Positions 58,203 through 64,000 of a DNA stretch of 64,000 nucleotides are shown one piece after another (positions within the stretch are counted from its first letter, which is position 1; each line of letters begins with the position of its first letter). Both the position numbers and the translations under genes were made by a program. Origin of the DNA: WHSW01 sp963722175 (GTDB lineage: Bacteria > Actinomycetota > Thermoleophilia > Solirubrobacterales > 70-9); NCBI GenBank assembly GCA_963722175.1, contig CAVRKA010000004.1, positions 1,054,001 through 1,118,000 on the forward strand. The letters run 5' to 3'. Below the pieces are notes generated by a model. The model was not told the origin of the DNA. It saw only the letters and a list, made by a program, of their open reading frames with translations, and made no database searches.

Positions 58203-58240
58203 CCCGCCACGTCCTCGGCTTCGCCTGCGGGCGTGCGGGG
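58203..58240. repeat. GAA-capped palindromic element, intergenic copy after thiolase gene
   Basis: 38 bp with the same arms as copy 1 (CCCGCCACG / CGTGCGGGG) and the type B core CGCAGGCGAAGCCGAGGA on the minus strand. It lies in the 83-bp gap before the DUF4126 gene; 33 of 38 bases or more match copy 1 by eye. Confidence 0.72.
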
Positions 58241-58265
58241 GCTGGGCTAAGGGACAGCGTTCGCG

Positions 58266-58901
58266 GTGGACCTAGTCCCGACGCTGATCTCCAGTGGCTG
58301 GGCCTCGGGCGTCAACGCTTGGGCGACGGTGCTCGTGCTCGGCCTCATGGGGAGGGCCGGGATCGGCACCGAGGCGGTCCCCGAGCAGCTCACCGAAACG
58401 CCCGTGCTCGCCTTCGCGGGGATCATGTACGTGGTCGAGTTCGTCGCCGACAAGGTGCCGCTCTTCGACAGCGTCTGGGACCTCGGCCAGACCCTGATCC
58501 GCCCGGCGATCGGCGCCTGGGTCGGCTACGAGTTCGCCGGCGCCGACGGTGCGTCGAGCTTCGACCAGGCGGTGGCGGCGGCGGGGACCGGGACCCTGGC
58601 CCTGGTCAGCCACGGCGTCAAGGCGACCCTGCGGCTCGGGATCAACGCCTCACCGGAGCCGTTCACGAACATCGCCGCGAGCGTCGGCGAGGACTTCGCG
58701 GTCGCCGGGGTGACCGCGCTCGCGCTCCAGCAGCCCGAGCTCGCAGCGGCGATCGCGGTCGTGCTGCTGATCGCCGGAATCGCGCTGGCGGTCGTCGTCT
58801 GGAAGGCGGCCCGCCGGGCGTGGGCCCTCGTGCGCGAGCGCTACGGAAAACGGGGCGGACGCCGGTCGGCGTCCGCCCCGTCTCGCACGGATCGGCTCTG
58901 A
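58266..58901 (+). CDS. DUF4126 membrane protein
   Basis: 211 residues from GTG at 58266. Membrane helices with the DUF4126 pattern: LISSGWASGVNAWATVLVLGLMGRAG, MYVVEFVADKVPLFDSVWDLGQTLIRPAIGAWVGYEF, and VVLLIAGIALAVVVWKAARRAW. Family function is not known to me. Its last codons (GGRRSASAP) are read through the stem of the terminator used by the convergent lipoprotein gene. Confidence 0.8.
   Translation: MDLVPTLISSGWASGVNAWATVLVLGLMGRAGIGTEAVPEQLTETPVLAFAGIMYVVEFVADKVPLFDSVWDLGQTLIRPAIGAWVGYEFAGADGASSFDQAVAAAGTGTLALVSHGVKATLRLGINASPEPFTNIAASVGEDFAVAGVTALALQQPELAAAIAVVLLIAGIALAVVVWKAARRAWALVRERYGKRGGRRSASAPSRTDRL
58851..58880 (-). terminator. Intrinsic terminator of the small lipoprotein gene, overlapping the DUF4126 3' end
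   Basis: 13-bp perfect stem CGGGGCGGACGCC / GGCGTCCGCCCCG with a 4-nt loop. On the minus strand it is followed by TTTTCC, the orientation needed for the lipoprotein gene ending at 58903. Confidence 0.8.
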
Positions 58902-58902
58902 C

Positions 58903-59298
58903 CTAGCCGGCTGCCTGCAGGGCCTCGGTCGCCTGCTCCGCGGCGGTCTGGCAGGCCTGGATCGCGAGGTCGCGGCCTTCGCCCTCGGGCGTCGACTCGG
59001 CCTGCTGCGCGCATTGCTCGAACGCGTCGCGCGCCTGCTCGCACGCGGTCTGACCCGCGGACTCGGCCGCAGTGCCCTCGATCACGTCGATGCAGGCGTT
59101 GTAGACGTCGTCCGGTGTGGCGAAGTCCGAGTCAGACGTGTCCGTGTCTTCGCTCGTCGTCTCGTCAGCGGTGGTGTCCGTGGCCTCGGTCGCGGTGTCC
59201 GCGGCCGACGTGGTCTCGTCGTCGTCGCCGCATCCGGCGGCGATCAGCCCGCAGGCCATCAGCGCGACCACTGCGATCAGCCACTTCGCGTTTCGCAT
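58903..59298 (-). CDS. Small acidic lipoprotein
   Basis: 131 residues. Signal peptide with lipobox (LIAVVALMACGLIAAGC). A Thr/Asp/Glu-rich linker (TTSAADTATEATDTTADETT) leads to a Cys-containing helical domain (YNACIDVIEGTAAESAGQTACEQARDAFEQCAQQ) with four Cys in heptad-like spacing. It resembles small secreted disulfide-stabilised helical-bundle proteins of unknown role. A strong terminator follows. Confidence 0.65.
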   Translation of the reverse strand: MRNAKWLIAVVALMACGLIAAGCGDDDETTSAADTATEATDTTADETTSEDTDTSDSDFATPDDVYNACIDVIEGTAAESAGQTACEQARDAFEQCAQQAESTPEGEGRDLAIQACQTAAEQATEALQAAG

Positions 59299-59401
59299 AT
59301 GACTCCTCTGGTGGTGTGCCCGCCGGCGGATGCCGCGGTCGGGCGCGATCCTAACCGCTGGCCAGGCGGCGGGTGCGTGCGTGAAGGCGTGGGATCACCC
59401 T

Positions 59402-61159
59402 CTAGTCCTCGAACAGCGCGTAGCCGTACTCGCCGCGCTTGTAGGCGAGCTTGGCGATCGCTCCGACCCGCTCGTCGTCGTTGCGCTCGATCTGGCGGAA
59501 GTTCGATCGCACGCGCCCGGCGGCCCGGGTGCAGAAGGTGTCGGCGATGAAGCGCTCCTGGCCGGAGGGCTCGACCCCCTGGTCCTCGAAGATCGACGTC
59601 ACCCGCGACAGCACGGCGATCTGGGCGTAGATGTCGGAGATTGCCGCCGAGATCCGCTTCTGCTGGAACTGGGCCTCGACGATCCCCTTCTTGTGCTCGC
59701 GCAGGAGCGATTCGCTGACCCCGCGCAGCTCGTTGACCTGGTCGGCGACCGCGTCGGCGTGGTCCTTGAGCTCGGGGTGGGCCATGCTGATCCGGTCGGG
59801 GCGGACCTGGCTCTTGATCCGCCCGCCGACGTAGTCGGCCAGCACGCCGATCGAGCCGATCGGGTCGCCGAGGCCGATCTCGCCGAGCCCGGAGAGCTTC
59901 TCGCCGACCGGCTTCATCCCCGACAGCGCGATGAAGGCGCGCATGACGTCGTTGGCCCCCTCGAAGATCGGGAAGATCCGGATGTCGCGCAGGATCTTCT
60001 CGTAGGGCTCGTCCTTCATGTAGCCGGCGCCGCCCTTGAGCTGCATCGCCCGGTTGGCCGCGTACCAGAGGAACTCGGTCCCGGCGACCTTGCAGATCGC
60101 CGATTCGAGCGAGTAGTCCTCGACCCCGCCGTCGACCAGGCCGCAGGTCAGGTAACACATCGACTCGAGCCCGAACAGGTAGGTGACCATCCACGCGATC
60201 TTGTCCTGGACCAGCTCGAAGTCGGCCAGGGGGCGGTCGAATTGGCGCCGCTCCTTGACGTGGGCGATCGCCAGGTCGATCAGCCCCTTGGTCGCGCCGA
60301 CCGAGCCGGTACCGAGCCCGATCCGGCCGTTGTTGAGGATCTGCATCGCGATGTGGAAACCGTCGCCGGGGTCGCCGAGCACGTTCTCCGCCGGCACCTT
60401 GACGTCGTTGAAGTAGAGGCGCCGGAGGTCGTTGCCCCGCAGGCCCATCGTGTCGAAGCGCTCGCCGACCTCGAACCCCTTCATCCCCCGCTCGAGGATC
60501 AGCGCGATGTGGCGGTCCTTGCCGTCGACCTCGCAGCGGGCGAAGGCGGTGAACACCTCGCCCTTCGAGCCGTTGCCGATGTAGCGCTTCTCGCCGTTCA
60601 GGACGTACGACCCGTCGGGCTGCAGGACCGCGCGCGACTGGATCGCGTAGGCGTCGGACCCGGCCTCCGGCTCGGTCAGCGCGAAGCCGGCCAGCTTGCG
60701 GCCGCTGGCCAGGTCGGGCAGGAAGCGCTCCTTCTGCTCGTCGGTGCCGAACATGTGGATGCCCTTGAAGCCGATCGACTGGTGGACGCCGAGCACGATC
60801 GAGAGCGTCCCGTCGATCTGCGCGAACGTCTCGAAGACGCGCGCGTAGCCGGTCTGCGACAGGCCCTGGCCGCCGTACTTCTCGTCGACGTACAGGCCGC
60901 AGAGCCCGGCCTCGCCGAGCTCCTTGATCGTGCCGTCGCCGATCCAGCGGTCCTCCTCGACCTTGCGAAGGTCCATCCGCGAGCCGATCTCCCGCGCGGC
61001 GCCGTTCAGCTCCCGGATCCGCTCCTGCTCGGCGGGATCCGGCGCCGGCCACGGAAAGACCATCTCCTCGTGGATCTCGCCGAGGAAGAGCGACTTGGTG
61101 AACGACGAGACGGCGCGCTCGGGCTGGTCCTCCAGCTCCGCCTGGGTCGCCGCTTCCAC
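59402..61159 (-). CDS. Acyl-CoA dehydrogenase, very-long-chain (ACADVL/ACAD9) type
   Basis: 585 residues. FAD-binding motifs GFALTEPEAGSDAYAIQS and YVLNGEKRYIGNGSKGEVFTAFA, catalytic Glu in RIFPIFEGANDVMRAF, and a C-terminal helical extension of about 150 residues that distinguishes long membrane-associated ACADs from the 380-residue short forms. It catalyses the first step of beta-oxidation of long-chain acyl-CoA. ATG at 61159. Confidence 0.92.
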   Translation of the reverse strand: MEAATQAELEDQPERAVSSFTKSLFLGEIHEEMVFPWPAPDPAEQERIRELNGAAREIGSRMDLRKVEEDRWIGDGTIKELGEAGLCGLYVDEKYGGQGLSQTGYARVFETFAQIDGTLSIVLGVHQSIGFKGIHMFGTDEQKERFLPDLASGRKLAGFALTEPEAGSDAYAIQSRAVLQPDGSYVLNGEKRYIGNGSKGEVFTAFARCEVDGKDRHIALILERGMKGFEVGERFDTMGLRGNDLRRLYFNDVKVPAENVLGDPGDGFHIAMQILNNGRIGLGTGSVGATKGLIDLAIAHVKERRQFDRPLADFELVQDKIAWMVTYLFGLESMCYLTCGLVDGGVEDYSLESAICKVAGTEFLWYAANRAMQLKGGAGYMKDEPYEKILRDIRIFPIFEGANDVMRAFIALSGMKPVGEKLSGLGEIGLGDPIGSIGVLADYVGGRIKSQVRPDRISMAHPELKDHADAVADQVNELRGVSESLLREHKKGIVEAQFQQKRISAAISDIYAQIAVLSRVTSIFEDQGVEPSGQERFIADTFCTRAAGRVRSNFRQIERNDDERVGAIAKLAYKRGEYGYALFED

Positions 61160-61190
61160 GCCCGCAGCCTACCCCCGACCGGCACGGCTA

Positions 61191-61220
61191 CGCGGGGCCG
61201 GGATCGCTCCCGGCCCCGCG
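61191..61220 (-). terminator. Hairpin after decapeptide-repeat gene 2
   Basis: 13-bp perfect stem CGCGGGGCCGGGA / TCCCGGCCCCGCG, loop TCGC, 33 bp past the stop of the minus-strand gene. No U-tract. Confidence 0.55.
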
Positions 61221-61252
61221 TGTTGCCGTCCTGCCCTTCGCGCCCCTGCGCG

Positions 61253-61912
61253 CTAGAGGCAGCTTGCGGACGCGACCAGGGTGCGGTCGACACCGAAGTC
61301 GTTACCGCCCTTGACCGTGACCGTTTCGGCGCTGTGGTCGAGGATGACCTCGCTCAGCACGAGCTCCTCGCCGTTCGCCTCGCCGATCCAGTGGCCCGAC
61401 CCGCTGATCAACTCCTCGCCCGGAGCGCAGCTCGCGGTCACGGAGTTGAAGTTGTAGTTCGAGTTCAGGGCCGTGCCGCCGTCAACCACAACCGTGTCCT
61501 GGTGGTTGTGGATCCCGTCGCCGATCTCCTGCGCGTTGACCGAGTTCGGCGCCAGGTCGTTGCTCTGGAGCGTGTCGCTTGCGACATCCGCGCCGGTGAT
61601 CGCCTGGTTGGCGACGTCGGTCGACTGCAGCGTCTCGTTCTGGACGTCGCTGCTGGCGATCGTGTCATCGGTGACATCGGTGCCGGTGAGCGACTCGTCG
61701 ACGACGTCGTCGCCGGTCACGGCGGCGCCGTCCTTGAGGTCGACGCTCTTCACCTTCTCGTTCTTGATGTCGCCGGAGTTCACGGTCTCCGTGCCCGGCA
61801 GCGCGAGCGCGGCGCCGGAGAGCGCGGCGAACAGCGCAACGAGGCTGATCACGAGCGCCGGCGCCTGCCGCCAGCGGCTGGATCGGGGTCGTGTGGTGGT
61901 CTGATCACTCAT
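61253..61912 (-). CDS. Secreted decapeptide-repeat protein, second paralogue
   Basis: 219 residues from the ATG complementary to 61910-61912, with GGAGG 7 nt upstream. A signal/anchor helix (LVISLVALFAALSGAALALPG) is followed by eight decapeptide repeats with one 11-residue unit: DIKNEKVKSV, DLKDGAAVTGD, DVVDESLTGT, DVTDDTIASS, DVQNETLQST, DVANQAITGA, DVASDTLQSN, DLAPNSVNAQ. The C-terminal ~75-residue domain has two Cys (ASCAPGEELISGSGHW and a terminal ASASCL). It has the same architecture as the 2269-3081 protein but a different C-terminal part. Function unknown. Confidence 0.72.
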   Translation of the reverse strand: MSDQTTTRPRSSRWRQAPALVISLVALFAALSGAALALPGTETVNSGDIKNEKVKSVDLKDGAAVTGDDVVDESLTGTDVTDDTIASSDVQNETLQSTDVANQAITGADVASDTLQSNDLAPNSVNAQEIGDGIHNHQDTVVVDGGTALNSNYNFNSVTASCAPGEELISGSGHWIGEANGEELVLSEVILDHSAETVTVKGGNDFGVDRTLVASASCL

Positions 61913-62055
61913 TGGGAACCTCCCTGGATTCGTTTTCATTCCCATGGGAGGAGGATCGGGCCGCGAGGCCCGTTCGGACAGAGGCCCAGGGAGTGGACGC
62001 GCGCCACCCGGGGTGTGGTCGCTTTGAGCCCTTGGTGGCGGTCGCCGGCGCGCCG

Positions 62056-62463
62056 CTACTCCGACAGCCCGGCGGCTGCGAGGGCTTCCTTCGGGTCGAG
62101 ATACTCGCGGACCCGAATCACCTTGCCACCGTCGAACTCCACGATCCAGGCGATCGCCGATTCAGTGATCGCGCCGCTCTCCTTGCCGCGCGCCCGGAGG
62201 CGACCGATGGCAACGACGCGCTCGCCGAGGTCCCGGAGCTCTGATGGCGTCGCCTGGATTTCAGAGAAAGCTTCTTCCCCGTCTCGGATTCCCTCGCGCA
62301 CGCCCTGGTGTCCCCGATATACGTTGGCTCCCCCACCGAGTTGAATCTGCAGCCAGGGGTGCCACTCGATCTCGGGGTGAAGTTCGCCCAGCATCGCTCC
62401 CACGTCGCGGCGGTTGTAGGCGTCCGCCACGCGGCGAACGCTCTCGACGTTCTCCTGCGACAT
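62056..62463 (-). CDS. SnoaL/NTF2-like protein
   Basis: 135 residues (MSQENVESVRRVADAYNRRDVGAMLGELHPEIEWHPW). This opening is typical of NTF2-like SnoaL-fold proteins, whose later strands RGHQGVREGIRD, ESAIAWIVEFDGGKVIRVREYLDPKEAL are also present. Members are isomerases, hydrolases or binding proteins; the sequence does not say which. The stop of the TetR gene lies 12 bp upstream on the same strand. Confidence 0.82.
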   Translation of the reverse strand: MSQENVESVRRVADAYNRRDVGAMLGELHPEIEWHPWLQIQLGGGANVYRGHQGVREGIRDGEEAFSEIQATPSELRDLGERVVAIGRLRARGKESGAITESAIAWIVEFDGGKVIRVREYLDPKEALAAAGLSE

Positions 62464-62474
62464 CGCCCCGGTGC

Positions 62475-63103
62475 TCAGCCGTCGAGCATCCGCTCGAGCG
62501 CGGCGCGGTGATAGGGCCACGGATTGCCCTTGCTCGCCCGCCCGGACGGATCGAACTCGCGGGTCAGCGCCAGGCCGGCGACCGTGTTCATCGCCACCGC
62601 GAGCTTGCGGTCGAAGCCGGGCTCGGCTCCGAGCTCGCCGGCGACCTCGGCCGACAGCCGGGCCATGTTCGCGTGGATCCGCTTCTCGACCGGGACGAGG
62701 CGCTGGCGTAGCTCCTCGTCCTCGGCGGCGGCGACCCAGAGCTTCACGGCGACGTTGAAGACCGCGCTGGAGAAGTCCTCCCAGAGCAGGTCGAGCAGCG
62801 CCCGCAGCCGGGTCTCGCGGTCGGGGGGAGCTCGCGGGCGCGCTCGCGGTAGCGCTCGACCCGCTGCTCGGCGAGCCGCTCGAAGGCGCTCGTCACGAGG
62901 TCGATCCGGTGCGGGAAGTGGTGGCTCTGCGCTCCCTGGGAGACCCCGGCGAGCTCGGTGACGCGGCGGATCGTCGTCCCCGCGTAGCCGACCTCGATCA
63001 GGCTCTCGACCGTCGCGTCGAGCAGCCGCCCGCGGGTCTCCTCGCGGCGCTCGGACTGGCTGCGCCGCGGCTTGCCCGTGGCTGTGCGCGCCTGGCTGCT
63101 CAA
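62475..63103 (-). CDS. TetR-family regulator (one frameshift in a poly-C tract)
   Basis: N-terminal TetR DNA-binding domain: RRSQSERREETRGRLLDATVESLIEVGYAGTTIRRVTELAGVSQGAQSHHFPHRIDLVTSAF. After ERARELPP the frame changes at about 62825 where a run of C is one base short; the ligand-binding helical half (LWEDFSSAVFNVAVKLWVAAAEDEELRQRL...) continues in the other frame to 62475. Restored length is 209 residues. The TTG start overlaps the MaoC stop (TTGA), so the regulator probably belongs to the MaoC transcript and may control it. Confidence 0.82.
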
Positions 63104-63954
63104 GAAACCTCGGCGACCCCGTCCTTGATCACCACGGCGCCGGCGTCGTTCGCGGTCTCGTAGGCGTAGCGGCCGCCGTCGAGGTCCCAGATCCGGGTGG
63201 TGATCGTCTGCTCGGGCAGGGCGATGCTCGCGAACCGGACGGCCAGGCGCTTCAGGCGGGTCGGGTCGTCCGGGCAGGCGTGCTCGATCGCCGCCACGGA
63301 GGTGAAGGCCATCGTGCAGAGCCCGTGGATGATGATCCCGGGCATCCCGACGGCCTTCGCGAACTCGTCGTCGAGGTGGATCTGCATCGGGTCGCCCGAT
63401 GCCTCCGCGTAGCGGAACGTCTGGTCGGGGTCGAAGGTCTGCTCGACCTCGGCGTCGGGACCGCGCTCGCGCAGCGAGTCGTCGAAGCCGTGGCCGGGCG
63501 CCTCGTCGCCGACGTCCTCGACGCCCTGCGCGCCGCGGACGAAGGTGGTCATGAACTGCTCGACCACGAGGTCGCCTCCCGCCTCGCGGGTCTCGGCGTG
63601 GGTGATCACCGTGACCCCCGAGGACCGCTGGCGCATGCCGATCGGGGTGGCGGTCGTGCTCAGCGTCATTCCGGGCTCGATCGGCCGGCGGTAGTGGAAG
63701 TCCTGCTCGCCGTGCAGGATCGCGCCGAGCAGCTCGCCCGGGATCACCTGCATGCTCGCCATCCCGGCGGCCTGGAACGCCGGGACGATCGCGAACACCG
63801 GCGGCGCGACCTCGCCGGCGGCGTGGGGCGCGATCGTGTCGTTGGTCGCAGCGGCGTACGCGGCGATCCGCTCGCGCGTCACCTCGAACTCGACCGGGTC
63901 GCCGGTGGTGCCGATCGCGTCGGCCTTGAAGGTGGGGGCTGTGTCGGTAGTCAT
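63100..63954 (-). CDS. MaoC-like dehydratase (double hotdog)
   Basis: 284 residues. The N-terminal hotdog (FEVTRERIAAYAAATNDTIAPHAAGEVAPPVFAIV, HYRRPIEPGM) is followed by a catalytic C-terminal hotdog with the hydratase-2 motif YAEASGDPMQIHLDDEFAKAVGMPGIIIHGLCTMAF (Asp/His). It is probably an enoyl-CoA hydratase type 2 in fatty-acid or steroid-like side-chain oxidation. ATG at 63954. The 46 bases to the window edge are non-coding upstream sequence. Confidence 0.88.
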   Translation of the reverse strand: MTTDTAPTFKADAIGTTGDPVEFEVTRERIAAYAAATNDTIAPHAAGEVAPPVFAIVPAFQAAGMASMQVIPGELLGAILHGEQDFHYRRPIEPGMTLSTTATPIGMRQRSSGVTVITHAETREAGGDLVVEQFMTTFVRGAQGVEDVGDEAPGHGFDDSLRERGPDAEVEQTFDPDQTFRYAEASGDPMQIHLDDEFAKAVGMPGIIIHGLCTMAFTSVAAIEHACPDDPTRLKRLAVRFASIALPEQTITTRIWDLDGGRYAYETANDAGAVVIKDGVAEVS

Positions 63955-64000
63955 GCAGGAGTTCTAACAAACCGGGCGCTTGTTCTGTATCTTTCCGGCC

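Noticed and set aside
1..64000. CRISPR array, tRNA or rRNA genes, prophage or classical IS elements
   Set aside because: No regularly spaced direct repeats, no cloverleaf with a T-loop GGTTCGA-type motif, no rRNA motifs and no transposase or integrase gene were found.

Overview
This 64 kb window is chromosomal DNA from a very GC-rich bacterium. The best fit is an actinobacterium of the Thermoleophilia/Solirubrobacterales type. That assignment is an inference from several points: an actinobacterial-type integration host factor (mIHF), a HemQ coproheme decarboxylase, an Mce-type YrbE/YrbE/ATPase transport set, an MmpL-like RND transporter, abundant GTG/TTG starts, and two secreted decapeptide-repeat proteins of a kind I associate with that group. 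I see no rRNA, tRNA, CRISPR array, prophage or classical insertion sequence.

Layout. 1-3.1 kb: a monothiol glutaredoxin (cut by the window edge) and bolA flank an opposite-strand secreted copper protein, followed by a decapeptide-repeat protein. 3.2-10.1 kb: ferredoxin-NADP reductase, a DUF6636-like protein, HemQ, a large membrane protein and a glycosyltransferase-flippase fusion. 10.1-14 kb: a SAM riboswitch and methionine synthase metH. 14-21.8 kb: lipoproteins, a thioesterase, an acyl-CoA synthetase, an aldehyde dehydrogenase and two tandem PQQ sugar dehydrogenases. 22-30.5 kb: lipid-transport genes (two MlaE/YrbE permeases, an Mce-type ATPase, an RND transporter), then a thioredoxin-like protein, a B3/B4-domain protein and small membrane proteins. 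30.5-35 kb: mIHF, an alpha-oxoamine synthase divergent from a YghO-like acyltransferase, and an AlkA-like glycosylase. 35-39.1 kb: a secreted beta-sandwich protein, a truncated HD-GYP gene, a glycosyltransferase, a cupin, and an AbiEi/DUF559-type gene bounded exactly by inverted repeats. 39-43.8 kb: a TPP-riboswitch-controlled thiamine-precursor transporter (thiZXY) and a secreted PHP-type hydrolase. 43.8-48.5 kb: VWA/MoxR pair, PPK2 and a long coiled-coil protein. 48.6-51.9 kb: a PucR-type regulator with glnK-amtB. 52-54.7 kb: an MBL-fold protein, a PAS protein and a GGDEF/HD-GYP protein. 54.7-64 kb: a DUF5679 peptide, a NaChBac-like channel, a rhodanese, a thiolase, DUF4126, an acyl-CoA dehydrogenase, a second decapeptide-repeat protein, a SnoaL-like protein, TetR and MaoC.

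The most unusual signal is a family of about 38-bp palindromic elements. Each has an invariant GAA-capped core and 9-bp arms that differ between copies but stay complementary. Copies lie inside or at the end of protein-coding genes (two in the ferredoxin reductase; one each in a membrane protein, a MoxR ATPase and a PAS protein), and others are intergenic. Four of the five coding copies are read as a PG-x-EAE-type peptide. A second, unrelated 43-44 bp intergenic hairpin family occurs three times. The AbiEi/DUF559 gene is bounded by exact 20-bp inverted repeats that contain its start and stop codons, which looks like a small mobile cassette.

Caution: at least eight single-base frameshifts occur in otherwise well-preserved genes (three in amtB alone, others in the copper protein, PPK2, TetR, the DUF559 gene and the beta-sandwich protein). 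Most are probably sequence or assembly errors, so 'broken' calls here are provisional.
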